DNA from: Rhodobacter sp.
GTDB taxonomy: Bacteria; Pseudomonadota; Alphaproteobacteria; Rhodobacterales; Rhodobacteraceae
Length of the DNA: 41,735 nucleotides
Assembly: GCA_020250125.1 (NCBI GenBank)
Contig: JADCEL010000067.1
Location: forward strand, 1-41,735
Direction of reading: 5' to 3'
Below are positions 1 through 8,064 of the stretch, in pieces; the stretch's first letter is position 1, and each line of letters begins with the position of its first letter. The position numbers were made by a program, and so were the translations under genes. The notes below the pieces were generated by a model, which saw nothing but the letters and a program-made list of their open reading frames with translations, was not told where the DNA came from and searched no databases.

Positions 1-72
1 GCGCGGGTCCCCAACCGCCCCGAAATGCTCCGGCATCAGCGCAAGACGATCCCTGACAAAAACCTGTTCCAT
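1..72 (-). CDS. Partial CDS, N-terminus of an unknown protein
   Basis: An ATG on the minus strand (72-70) follows a good ribosome binding site (GGGAGGTGAG about 6 bases upstream) and opens a frame that runs without a stop off the left edge of the window. The 24 visible residues begin MEQVFVRDRLALMPEH. This is too short to assign a family. The strong binding site and open frame make a real gene start likely; the function is unknown. Confidence 0.5.
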   Translation of the reverse strand, partial: MEQVFVRDRLALMPEHFGAVGDPR

Positions 73-299
73 GACGGCTCACCTCCCGCCACCACAAGAC
101 TCAGATCAAGCCACGACCCGCCACCCCAGACCGAAATCCGTTAACCTTACAACGACGCCCTGGCCGGCCTTCCGGCAGGCCTTGATCCTGGATTGAAAAA
201 AGACTACGTATCGTTTATGGAAGTTGGCCCTCGCAGGACAGGTTGCTCCGGTCCGTCCCTGTGCCGGTCGCAGGGTGTTTTGCGCGCAAAGGTGATGAA

Positions 300-950
300 G
301 TGACAGGGACCCTCAAGGCGCCTCAACCGGCCCGGCGGCGGCGGGGCGTGACGCTGATCGAGGCCGTGCTGTACATCGCGATCGCACTGGCGCTGATCGT
401 TGGCGGGCTGGTGTTTTACCAGCAGGCATCAACAGCGTCCAGGATGAATGCCACTGTTTCGATGGTGTCATCTCTGATCTCGGAAGCACAAGCTGTCGCA
501 GCGGAGTCCAGGGTGTTGCCCGCCTACGCAGCCTTTAGCGGATACCTCGTCACCAGAGGGGCCGTCCCTGGAGCCTGGCTTGACACGTCAAAGCCCGCCA
601 ATGAACAAATCCGGAACCCATGGGGCGGTTTCGTTCAGATAAGTCCCGGATTTATCACGGGCCCGAGCGGGGGAGTGTTTCAGGTTGAGGTGCGTTTGAC
701 CGACCTTCCATTTCAGATATGCACGCGCCTGTTGGCATCCAATACTGTCGGACGGAACGTTGTTATGCACGGTTACGAGCAAGGAGCCGCTTATGAAGGC
801 ATGCCTTTCGTAACTCTTGCAGGGGTGTCTGGGAGTACATCCTATGATCAGGCCATGACCGCATGCAGAACGGCAGATACGACCGGGATTGGGGCCAACA
901 ATGACGGCAGGATAAATGTACATTTGTTGTATCGTTTTTCTGGCAACTGA
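300..950 (+). CDS. Type IVb-like pilin / pseudopilin (PilS-like)
   Basis: Probable type IV pilus subunit of about 216 residues. A GTG start at 300 with AAAGGTGATGAA just upstream is preferred to the upstream TTG at 243. A short basic leader (PARRRRG) ends at a prepilin peptidase site, followed by VTLIE with the conserved Glu at mature position 5 and a hydrophobic helix to about residue 43 for membrane anchoring and filament assembly. Two cysteines in the C-terminal half (in QICTRLL and MTACRTAD) could form the disulfide-bounded D-region of type IVb pilins such as PilS or TcpA. This layout is seen directly; the PilS-like label is inferred. No prepilin peptidase, assembly ATPase, secretin or platform protein lies within the window, so it is an orphan pilin here. 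It could instead be a minor pilin or a secretion pseudopilin. Confidence 0.75.
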   Translation: MTGTLKAPQPARRRRGVTLIEAVLYIAIALALIVGGLVFYQQASTASRMNATVSMVSSLISEAQAVAAESRVLPAYAAFSGYLVTRGAVPGAWLDTSKPANEQIRNPWGGFVQISPGFITGPSGGVFQVEVRLTDLPFQICTRLLASNTVGRNVVMHGYEQGAAYEGMPFVTLAGVSGSTSYDQAMTACRTADTTGIGANNDGRINVHLLYRFSGN

Positions 951-1297
951 CAGCAGTTTCAACGCAGCCGTCCCGACGCCGCGCATTCCGGCTGGATCAG
1001 GGTTTGACGGGCCGCCCCTGTGATTGTGCCCGCATTGCCCGGCAAGCCTGCTGATCTTGCTGTTCACGCCCTGGTCTTGCCGATGACAGTCACGGTCTTG
1101 ACAGCCGTCGGGATGTTGCGCCGATCACCCGCAGGATATGGGCCCGGACCGGGATGACCGGGTCTGTTGCGACCGCCCCATGCGGTCGGGGTTTCAGGGT
1201 GCGCAGGTCCGTTCGGACGGCCCTGTGGCGGCAAGGCGCAGGCCTGGTAAAGGGCCGGGTCGGTGCGATCCGGCGGCAGCGGCGCGGCCCGCGCCGG
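951..1297. other. Intergenic, no gene seen
   Basis: About 350 bases between the pilin and the EamA transporter, whose 3' ends face each other. Frames across it have no credible start or family-like sequence. A small hairpin (CGACCGC/GCGGTCG, 1170-1188, 5-base loop) lies here, followed by GGGGTTTC; it could end pilin transcription but lacks a real T-tract. Confidence 0.4.
1280..1296 (-). terminator. Hairpin just after the EamA stop
   Basis: CGGCGCG and CGCGCCG pair as a 7-bp stem with a 3-base loop. The hairpin starts one base past the stop codon (1298-1300) of the minus-strand transporter. There is no T-run, so it is a weak intrinsic terminator at best, or a 3'-end stabilising hairpin. Confidence 0.35.
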
Positions 1298-2227
1298 TCA
1301 ATGCAGGGGTTCCGCCGTAGCCGCCGTTGCGCGGCGGCTGCGGGCCACGATGCGCTCGCGGTGGATGATGTACAGGCCGGACGCGACGATCACGGCAATT
1401 CCGGCCCAGGTTTTCGCATTGGGAAAATCGCCGAACACGGCATAGCCCAGCGCCACTGCCGCGACGATTTCAACATAATGCAGCGGTGCCAGCGTGGCCG
1501 AGGGCGCGAATTTCAGCGCATAGGTCATGCAGATATGGCTGACCGCCGCCCAGAACCCCACCCCGAACAGCCACAGCCAGGCGATGCCCTGCGGCATCAC
1601 CGGGTCCAGCGACGGGATGGCACTGCCGTTAAGCAGCACCATGCCCGGAATGCAGATCAGCGTGCCCGCGATCGAGGTGTGCATCTGCATCGTCACCGGA
1701 TGCACCCCGGTCGAGATGAACCGGGTGATCAGCATGTAAAAGGCAAAGAAAAAAGCCGTGCCCAGCGGGTAAAGGGCCACCTCGCCAAACACCGCCAGCG
1801 ACGGCTGGATCACCAGAAGCGCGCCGCCAAACCCCACCAGGCTGGCCGCGATGCGGCGCGGCCCCACCTCGTCCCCGAACAGCAGACGCCCCAGCAGCAG
1901 CAGGATGAAGGGTTCGACAAAGGTGATCGCCAGCGTATCGGCAATGGGCATGACCCGGATGGCGGCGACAAAGCAATAGGTTGACAGGATCAGGAAGATG
2001 GCGCGCAACAGGATCAGGCCCGCCATCTTGGGCGGTACCGCCCAGGCCAGCCGCATCATCAGCGCCACGGGCAGCATCAGGGCCCCCTGCACCAGAAACC
2101 GCGCCGCCGTGATCTGCCCGACCGGGATGGTCGCGGCGGCCAGTTTCGATGACACGTCCAGCAGCGGGGCCAGCATGCAGAAGGCCAGCATCAGCGCGAC
2201 GCCGGGAAGAATGCGGTCGGTTGTCAT
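1298..2227 (-). CDS. DMT superfamily transporter (EamA/RhaT family)
   Basis: Integral inner-membrane exporter-type protein of 309 residues with about ten hydrophobic helices in two homologous halves, the usual two-EamA-domain layout. The ATG at 2227 (MTTDRILPGV) is chosen because AGGTG lies about 8 bases upstream and the next residues enter the first membrane helix; the frame can be extended 12 codons upstream without support. Family members move amino acids, purines or other small metabolites, but substrate cannot be read from the sequence. It stands alone on the minus strand; the next minus gene upstream has different base composition and is not an obvious operon partner. Confidence 0.85.
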   Translation of the reverse strand: MTTDRILPGVALMLAFCMLAPLLDVSSKLAAATIPVGQITAARFLVQGALMLPVALMMRLAWAVPPKMAGLILLRAIFLILSTYCFVAAIRVMPIADTLAITFVEPFILLLLGRLLFGDEVGPRRIAASLVGFGGALLVIQPSLAVFGEVALYPLGTAFFFAFYMLITRFISTGVHPVTMQMHTSIAGTLICIPGMVLLNGSAIPSLDPVMPQGIAWLWLFGVGFWAAVSHICMTYALKFAPSATLAPLHYVEIVAAVALGYAVFGDFPNAKTWAGIAVIVASGLYIIHRERIVARSRRATAATAEPLH

Positions 2228-2320
2228 GGGTTGCACCTGGCCAAGGTAGGCGGGCCCCGCCAACGAAAAAGCGACCCCACTAGACGGCTACACACGGACC
2301 TCCGAAAAGCCAAGCTTCAT

Positions 2321-2809
2321 CTAGACGCCAAAAAGCCTATCTACTTCCTTCTGAAACGTTACCCTGAAGATCTCAGAAGATACCATGCCCTTGTCTGGCC
2401 TTCTTCCGTTGACCGTCAAACTCGCTATTGCTGCATTCACATAGGGTAATGTCGAATCGGTTGCCTTTCCAAGCATATAGAAGGCCAGAACCGCTGCCAT
2501 GTCCGCGCCGTGATCAAAGTCAGGGTGGATACTGCCCGGTGCGCTGTAGCGAATTATGTCCTCGGAAATAGCCAAGCCGTTGAGGTTCGACAGGCGCTGC
2601 ATCGTGGATGAAACAACATCTCCAGCAACTTCAGGACTGACACTTCCGAACATGTCCTCGATCAAGTACCTAGCGAAAAACGAAAAGTAGCCGAGGACAA
2701 ATGGGTGCTGCCAGAAGCCCTTTGGCAGCCCCTTTTGCACCGTTTGTACGGCGACTAAGGGCTGCAAGATTTCGTAGACTCGGTCGGTCTTGCTCTTGAA
2801 CCCGAACAT
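2321..2809 (-). CDS. Hypothetical protein, A/T-richer orphan
   Basis: A 162-residue protein starting MFGFKSKTDRVYEILQPL. The ATG at 2809 is set by an excellent AAAAGGAG 7 bases upstream; a longer frame upstream is not supported. No family is recognised. The sequence looks soluble and mostly helical, with aromatic segments (FWQHPFVLGYFSFFARYL) and no signal peptide or convincing membrane anchor. Base composition is lower in G+C than its neighbours: in 2341-2400 I count 29 G/C of 60. It sits between sdaA and the EamA gene on the same strand. The composition suggests later acquisition; function is unknown. Confidence 0.7.
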   Translation of the reverse strand: MFGFKSKTDRVYEILQPLVAVQTVQKGLPKGFWQHPFVLGYFSFFARYLIEDMFGSVSPEVAGDVVSSTMQRLSNLNGLAISEDIIRYSAPGSIHPDFDHGADMAAVLAFYMLGKATDSTLPYVNAAIASLTVNGRRPDKGMVSSEIFRVTFQKEVDRLFGV

Positions 2810-2881
2810 TCGAAGCTCCTTTTCCGACGATGGACCACCAGAGGGCCATGATCCGAAGAAAGTTGGCATGTTGGTCCTGTT

Positions 2882-4261
2882 TCAGCAGTTGGGGACGTTC
2901 ACCGCCAACCCGCCCAGCGAGGTTTCCTTGTATTTCTCATGCATGTCCCGCCCGGTCTGGCGCATGGTCTCGATGCAGACATCCAGGCTGACCAGATGCA
3001 CCCCGTCGCCGCGCAGCGCCAGGGATGCGGCAGAGACCGCCTTGATCGCGCCCAAGCCGTTGCGCTCGATACAGGGCACCTGTACCAGGCCGCGCACCGG
3101 ATCGCAGGTCATGCCAAGGTGATGCTCCAGCGCAATTTCGGCGGCATTCTCGACCTGTTCCGGCGTACCGCCCAGCACGGCGGCAAGTCCGGCGGCAGCC
3201 ATCGCGGCAGCACTGCCCACTTCGGCCTGGCAGCCGCATTCCGCCCCGCTGATCGAGGCATTGTGCTTGACCAGCCCGCCGATGGCCGCCGCCGTCAGCA
3301 TGAATTCCCCGATCCGGGACGGCACCGCCCCCGGCACATGATCCTGCCAGTAGCGGATGACGGCAGGCACCACGCCCGCCGCCCCGTTGGTGGGCGCGGT
3401 CACCACCTGACCGCCTGCCGCGTTTTCCTCGTTCACCGCCATGGCGTAAAGGCTCATCCAGTCATTGATCGTATGGGGCGGCGTCATGTTCAGCCCGCGT
3501 TCGGCCAGCAGCGCGTCATGGATGCCTTTGGCGCGGCGGCGCACCTTCAGCCCGCCGGGCAGGATGCCTTCGCCGGTCATGCCCCGGTCGATGCAGGCAT
3601 TCATCACCTGCCAGATGCGCGCCATGCCCTGATCAAGATCGGCGGCGGACCGCACCGTCAGCTCATTCGCGCGCTTCATCCCGGCAATCGTCTGGCCGGA
3701 TGCCTTTGCCATCGCCAGCATCTCTTCCGCCGTTTCAAACGGATAGGGCACGTCGGCGCGGGCCTTTGCCTTGCCCCCTGCCGCCCCGGCCAGTTCGGCA
3801 TCGGTCAGCACGAACCCGCCCCCGATGGAATAATAGGTCTCTGACAGGAGGACGTCGCCCTGCGCGTCCGTGGCGCGCAGGATCATCGCATTGGCATGGC
3901 CGGGCAGGGCCGGGCCATAGTCAAACAGCAGGTCCGCCGCAGGATCGAACCGCAGCGGCGGCAGACCCGGCGGGTGGATCACCTTTGTCTCGCGGATCGC
4001 CGCCAGCGCGGCTTCGGCCTTGTGCGCGTCATAGGTGGCCGGTTCAAAGCCGGCCAGACCCAGGATCGTGGCCCGGTCGGTGGCATGGCCGACCCCGGTG
4101 AAGGCAAGCGAGCCGTGCAGCGAGGCGCGCAGCCCCGCCGGGTGGAACGGGCTGGCGCGCAACAGGTCCAGAAAGCGTGCGGCGGCCACCATCGGCCCCA
4201 TCGTATGCGAAGATGACGGGCCGACGCCCACCTTGAACATGTCGAAGACCGAAAGAAACAT
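2882..4261 (-). CDS. sdaA: L-serine ammonia-lyase (iron-sulfur type)
   Basis: Cytoplasmic enzyme that deaminates L-serine to pyruvate and ammonia using a [4Fe-4S] cluster. The 459-residue single chain carries the N-terminal domain ([11 protein letters not shown] near residues 13-23) and the C-terminal catalytic domain. Likely cluster ligands are visible: C342/C344 in [15 protein letters not shown]386 in GMTCDPV and C397 in QVPCIER. The protein ends in Cys (NVPNC, C459), matching the Legionella enzyme, in which the C-terminal Cys occupies the open iron site and is displaced by serine. The ATG at 4261 has AAAGG upstream. The glutathione transferase gene lies 18 bases upstream on the same strand, so the two may be cotranscribed. 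Confidence 0.95.
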   Translation of the reverse strand: MFLSVFDMFKVGVGPSSSHTMGPMVAAARFLDLLRASPFHPAGLRASLHGSLAFTGVGHATDRATILGLAGFEPATYDAHKAEAALAAIRETKVIHPPGLPPLRFDPAADLLFDYGPALPGHANAMILRATDAQGDVLLSETYYSIGGGFVLTDAELAGAAGGKAKARADVPYPFETAEEMLAMAKASGQTIAGMKRANELTVRSAADLDQGMARIWQVMNACIDRGMTGEGILPGGLKVRRRAKGIHDALLAERGLNMTPPHTINDWMSLYAMAVNEENAAGGQVVTAPTNGAAGVVPAVIRYWQDHVPGAVPSRIGEFMLTAAAIGGLVKHNASISGAECGCQAEVGSAAAMAAAGLAAVLGGTPEQVENAAEIALEHHLGMTCDPVRGLVQVPCIERNGLGAIKAVSAASLALRGDGVHLVSLDVCIETMRQTGRDMHEKYKETSLGGLAVNVPNC

Positions 4262-4279
4262 GCGCCGGGGCCTTTCGCG

Positions 4280-4945
4280 TCACGGGGTCGGGTCGGTGAA
4301 GATCGTCGGCCCCAGCCCTTCGGCTTCGGCCACATGCAGCGCCGCCGGGCGCTGTTCCAGGCCCCTCGCCAGCGCCATCAGCGCCGGGAAGGCCGACAGA
4401 TCGATGCGTCCGGGGTGGCCATGTTCGTAAGAGCCGATCCAGCGAAGCAGCATCGCCAGATAGAAGCCAAGGATCGACGGGGTCTGCGGGCTGCACCAGC
4501 GCGGAGTGGTCGCTGCCATGCCGTCCAGCAGCGTCAGCTGATCGGCCATGCGGGCGGCTGCGGCCTTCAGAAAGGCGGAAACACCTTCGGGGGTGCCGGT
4601 GTAACGGCCGGGGTAGAACAGATGCATCAGCGTGGTGTGCAGGTTGGTGCTGGTGAAGAAGTACCATGTCAGGAAGGCGGCCCGGTCGGGGTCGGTCGGC
4701 AGGGGGGCAAGGGTTTTGTGGCGGTCAGCCAGCCACAAAAGGATCGCCGCCGTCTCAAACATCGGGCCGTCGGGTGTCTCCAGCGCCGGCACCAGCCCCA
4801 GCGGATGCAGCGCGCGGTATTCCGGCGTGTCGCGTTCGCCGGTGTCGCGGCTGACGATGTGCAGGGTGAATGGCAGGCCAAGCTCCTGCAGCACCAGATG
4901 CACGGCAACCCCGGCACTGTCGGGCATCGTATGCAGAACGTACAT
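4280..4945 (-). CDS. Glutathione S-transferase family protein
   Basis: A 221-residue cytosolic protein with the two-domain GST layout: an N-terminal thioredoxin-like domain (MYVLHTMPDSAGVAVHLVL, then VPALETPDGPMFETAAILLWLAD, with the cis-Pro and the Glu-Thr/Ala glutathione contacts) and an all-helical C-terminal domain. The ATG at 4945 follows GGAGG by 6 bases and is preferred to a longer upstream frame. The electrophile substrate is unknown. The window also encodes glutathione reductase and a glutathione peroxidase-fold protein. It is adjacent to sdaA (18-base gap) and likely its operon partner. Confidence 0.85.
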   Translation of the reverse strand: MYVLHTMPDSAGVAVHLVLQELGLPFTLHIVSRDTGERDTPEYRALHPLGLVPALETPDGPMFETAAILLWLADRHKTLAPLPTDPDRAAFLTWYFFTSTNLHTTLMHLFYPGRYTGTPEGVSAFLKAAAARMADQLTLLDGMAATTPRWCSPQTPSILGFYLAMLLRWIGSYEHGHPGRIDLSAFPALMALARGLEQRPAALHVAEAEGLGPTIFTDPTP

Positions 4946-5045
4946 GGCAGTCCTCCGCTTTCTGCGCAGTATCAGCCGGACACAGCCGGGGGTCACGCGA
5001 AAAGCGACATGCCGTGGCCTGAAACGCCGGTCTGTGCGGGAAGGC

Positions 5046-6398
5046 TTACAGGAAGTCGTACAGAAGCTTCACGTTCAGCACCACGATGACGGCGGCGATC
5101 ACCACCGCCAGAATCGCAAGCCAGGGCGGTGCCGTCAGCGCGCCCATCTTGCGCCGGTCGGTGGTGAACATGACCAGCGGCACCACCGCAAAGCTGAGTT
5201 GCAGCGACAGCACCACCTGGGTCAGGATCAGCAGGCGCGCGGTTTCGCTTTCCCCGTACAGGATCGTCACCGCAGCCGCCGGGATGATGGCGATGCTGCG
5301 CGTGATCAGGCGGCGCACCCAGGGTGCCAGGCGCAGGTGCAGGAAACCCTCCATCACCGCCTGCCCTGCAAGGGTGGCCGTGACCGTGGAATTCAGCCCG
5401 CAGCACAGCAGCGCAATGGCAAACAGCGTTGGTGCAATGGCATAGCCCAGCAGCGGCCCCAGCAATTGATGCGCATCGCCCAGTTCGGCGACCTCGCGGT
5501 TGCCGGTGGCATGGAAACTGGCCGCCGCAAGGATCAGGATCGAGGCATTGACCATCAGCGCGAACATCAGCGCCACGGTGCTGTCGATGGTGGCAAAGCG
5601 CAGCGCCTGCCGCTTTTCCGGCAGGGTATCGCCAAAATTGCGCGTCTGGACGATGGCCGAATGCAGATACAGATTGTGCGGCATCACCGTGGCCCCAAGG
5701 ATGCCCAGCGCCAGATAGAGCATGGCCGGATTGGTCACGATTTCCGTCGTCGGCGCAAAGCCCCGGATCACCGCCCCCCATTCCGGGTCTGCCATGGCGA
5801 TCTGAATGGCAAAGCAGACGGCGATCACGCCCAGCAGAACGATGATGAACGCCTCGAGCCAGCGGAAACCCTTGGTTTGCAGCCACAGGATCAGGAACAC
5901 GTCCAGCGCCGTGATGATGACGCCGATTTCCAGCGGAATGCCGAACAGCAGGTTCAGGCCGATGGCGGTGCCGATGACCTCGGCGATATCGGTGGCGATG
6001 ATGGCAAGCTCTGCCAGGAACCACAGCGGAATGCTGACCCAGCGCGGATAGGCGTCGCGGCAGGCTTGCGCGAGGTCACGGCCTGATGCGATGGCAAGCC
6101 GGGCGCACAGCGACTGAAGCACAATGGCCATGATGTTGGACATCAGCGCCACAAACAGCAGGGCATAGCCAAAGGTTGACCCGCCGGCCAGGCTGGTGGC
6201 CCAGTTGCCGGGGTCCATATAGCCGACCGCAACCATGTAGCCCGGCCCGACAAAGGCAAAGAACCTGCGCCAGCCCGATCTGGGGACAGCCACCGACCGG
6301 TGTACATCGGCCAGGGCCGGATCACCGCGCCCGCTGCGCCAGTTGCCTGCCGGGTCGGCGGCGGTGCCGATGTCATTGATGCGGAACCTGTCCTGCAC
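5046..6398 (-). CDS. mntH: Nramp-family divalent metal transporter (MntH-like)
   Basis: Inner-membrane proton-coupled importer of Mn2+ (and possibly Fe2+), about 450 residues with eleven predicted helices. Nramp signatures are present: DPGN in helix 1 (about residues 62-65, [15 protein letters not shown]) and the helix-6 [15 protein letters not shown] motif, both metal-binding. No ATG fits the N-terminus. A GTG at 6398 with AGGG nine bases upstream is preferred to a TTG at 6407, whose AGGG abuts it. A Fur/Mur-type box lies 13 bases upstream of this start. The C-terminus ends in a membrane helix. The EF-hand gene diverges from the same intergenic region. Confidence 0.92.
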   Translation of the reverse strand: MQDRFRINDIGTAADPAGNWRSGRGDPALADVHRSVAVPRSGWRRFFAFVGPGYMVAVGYMDPGNWATSLAGGSTFGYALLFVALMSNIMAIVLQSLCARLAIASGRDLAQACRDAYPRWVSIPLWFLAELAIIATDIAEVIGTAIGLNLLFGIPLEIGVIITALDVFLILWLQTKGFRWLEAFIIVLLGVIAVCFAIQIAMADPEWGAVIRGFAPTTEIVTNPAMLYLALGILGATVMPHNLYLHSAIVQTRNFGDTLPEKRQALRFATIDSTVALMFALMVNASILILAAASFHATGNREVAELGDAHQLLGPLLGYAIAPTLFAIALLCCGLNSTVTATLAGQAVMEGFLHLRLAPWVRRLITRSIAIIPAAAVTILYGESETARLLILTQVVLSLQLSFAVVPLVMFTTDRRKMGALTAPPWLAILAVVIAAVIVVLNVKLLYDFL

Positions 6399-6410
6399 GT
6401 TTCGCAACCC

Positions 6411-6430
6411 TGATAATGATAATTAGTCGC
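6411..6430 (-). promoter_or_regulatory. Fur/Mur-type operator upstream of mntH
   Basis: On the plus strand, GATAATGATAATTAGTCGC (6412-6430) matches the classic 19-bp Fur box GATAATGATAATCATTATC at 15 of 19 positions, including the first 12. It lies 13 bases upstream of the chosen mntH start. In alphaproteobacteria the Fur orthologue often acts as Mur, a manganese-responsive repressor of mntH. Repression of mntH by Mur/Fur is therefore expected; binding is inferred. Confidence 0.7.
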
Positions 6431-6544
6431 AATATGCGCCATCCCTGCGCCGTGTCAAGCACAGGACCGCCGCAGTTTACGCCGCATTAACCATCCCGGA
6501 CCAGAATATGCCGGTGATGCGTGGCTTGCGCCAAAGGGGGAACG

Positions 6545-7180
6545 ATGATGGGTCGGACAGCGATGATGGTGCTTTGCCTGTCCTGGGCGGCCGGTGCCGG
6601 TCAGGCGCAACAGGTTTCGCCCCCGGACGATGCGCAGATTGTCCGGCTGATCCGGACGCTGCCGCAAGCCGTGCAGGACAGCCTGATCGAGGCGCCGGAG
6701 CGTTTTGCTGAAAACGCCGCCGGTGTCATCGGCGGGTACGGCGGCCCCGACGGCATCGATCCTGCGGGCATCGACCTGTTCATCGGCGTGACCCGGGCGG
6801 CGGCGCGGTCGCGCACCACGGCGCGGCTGATGGAGGCGGACCTGGACAATGACAGTGCCATCCGCCGCACCGAGGTGGAGGCATTGGGTCAGACCCTGTC
6901 CGCCTTTCAGCGCGGCCAGCTGCGCCGCCTGTTCGACCGGGCCGACAAGGACCGCGATTCGACGGTGCCTGCGGCAGAACTGCGCGCCCAGGCCGATGCC
7001 GACGCGCGCAAGGTGATCAGTCAGAACCGCGAACTTGCCCTGCGCAGCCTGCCCCTGTTGGATGTCAACCAGGATGGCCTGGTGTCGCTGGCAGAGGTGG
7101 CACGCGTTGCCGCCGTCGCCCGTGCAACCGCCGATCAGGTCGCTGCAACGCCGGGCGTTCCCCGCAAGGCCGATCTCTGA
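6545..7180 (+). CDS. Secreted/periplasmic EF-hand protein
   Basis: A 211-residue protein with a signal peptide (MMGRTAMMVLCLSWAAGAGQAQQ, cleavage near AQA-Q) and three EF-hand loops of 12 residues: D99-E110 (DLDNDSAIRRTE, imperfect), D134-E145 (DKDRDSTVPAAE) and D173-E184 (DVNQDGLVSLAE, the most canonical). The ATG at 6545 is preferred because AAAGGGGGAA lies just upstream; an upstream GTG at 6521 would break the signal peptide. It probably binds Ca2+ outside the cytoplasm, as a buffer, sensor or structural protein; no enzyme domain is visible. It diverges from mntH and precedes rpiA by 91 bases. Confidence 0.82.
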   Translation: MMGRTAMMVLCLSWAAGAGQAQQVSPPDDAQIVRLIRTLPQAVQDSLIEAPERFAENAAGVIGGYGGPDGIDPAGIDLFIGVTRAAARSRTTARLMEADLDNDSAIRRTEVEALGQTLSAFQRGQLRRLFDRADKDRDSTVPAAELRAQADADARKVISQNRELALRSLPLLDVNQDGLVSLAEVARVAAVARATADQVAATPGVPRKADL

Positions 7181-7271
7181 TCCCCCGGGGGCACGCCAGG
7201 CCGGGTGCGATTGCCCCTCGCCGGTCCTTGCAGGATTGCCTATAAGCAGGGCGTCACCCTGGGAGACGCGC

Positions 7272-8060
7272 ATGGCCCAAGACCTTTCGCCCATCGAAAC
7301 GGCAAAATTCATGGCGGCCCGGCATGCGGCGGGGATCGTGGAGTCGGGGATGCGCGTGGGTCTTGGCACCGGATCGACCGCAGCCTGGATGCTGCGCTGC
7401 CTGGCCGAGCGGGTGCAGACTGAAGGGCTGCGCGTGACCGGCGTGCCAACTTCGCGCCGCACGGCTGACCTTGCCGCAGATCTGGGCATTCCGCTGGCGA
7501 CACTGGACGAGGTGAAATGGCTGGATCTGACCATCGACGGGGCCGATGAATTCGACGCGGACCTCAACCTGATCAAGGGCGGGGGGGCGGCGCTTTTGCA
7601 GGAAAAGATCGTGGCCACGGCATCGGACCGCATGATCGTGATCGCCGATGCCGGCAAGGAAGTGGCGCAGCTTGGCGCCTTTCCCCTGCCGGTCGAGGTC
7701 ATTCCCTTTGGCTGGCAGACAACCCGGCGCCTGATCGAAGAGATGCTGGTCGGCATGGATGTGCTGGGCAATGACTGCCGCCTGCGCCTTGCCGGTGACA
7801 GGCCGCTGCTGACCGACGGGTCGAATTACCTCATCGATCTTCACCTCAACCGCATCGGCAATGCCCGGCACCTGGCCATGCTTCTGAACCAGATTCCCGG
7901 CGTGGTGGAGACCGGCCTGTTCATCGACATCTGCGACACGGTGTTCATCGGTCACGCTGACGGCAGGGTGATGATGCGCGACAGGACCGGGGCCAGCCGG
8001 GCCGAAGACCGGAGCGACCTGTCTGATCTGTCCAATATCTTCGCCGATGCAGGGGACTGA
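7272..8060 (+). CDS. rpiA: Ribose-5-phosphate isomerase A
   Basis: Cytoplasmic pentose phosphate enzyme interconverting ribose-5-phosphate and ribulose-5-phosphate; it also feeds the Calvin cycle where present. The 262-residue protein shows the phosphate-binding GLGTGSTA, the DGADEFD loop holding the catalytic Asp, and LIKGGGAALLQEKI with the catalytic Lys and Glu. The ATG at 7272 (MAQDLSPIETAKF) has GGGAG upstream; the longer open frame to the left is not used. The length is usual for the family with a slightly extended C-terminus (SRAEDRSDLSDLSNIF). The glutathione reductase gene begins four bases after the stop. Confidence 0.96.
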   Translation: MAQDLSPIETAKFMAARHAAGIVESGMRVGLGTGSTAAWMLRCLAERVQTEGLRVTGVPTSRRTADLAADLGIPLATLDEVKWLDLTIDGADEFDADLNLIKGGGAALLQEKIVATASDRMIVIADAGKEVAQLGAFPLPVEVIPFGWQTTRRLIEEMLVGMDVLGNDCRLRLAGDRPLLTDGSNYLIDLHLNRIGNARHLAMLLNQIPGVVETGLFIDICDTVFIGHADGRVMMRDRTGASRAEDRSDLSDLSNIFADAGD

Positions 8061-8064
8061 TCCG

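Noticed and set aside
1138..1320. 60-residue ORF in the pilin-EamA gap
   Set aside because: No binding site or family similarity, overlaps the EamA 3' end; consistent with random open frame at high G+C.
4632..6086. 484-residue open frame antisense to mntH and the GST gene
   Set aside because: Shadow of third-position G/C bias; composition rich in His, Gln, Arg, no family motifs, lies over two clearly real genes.
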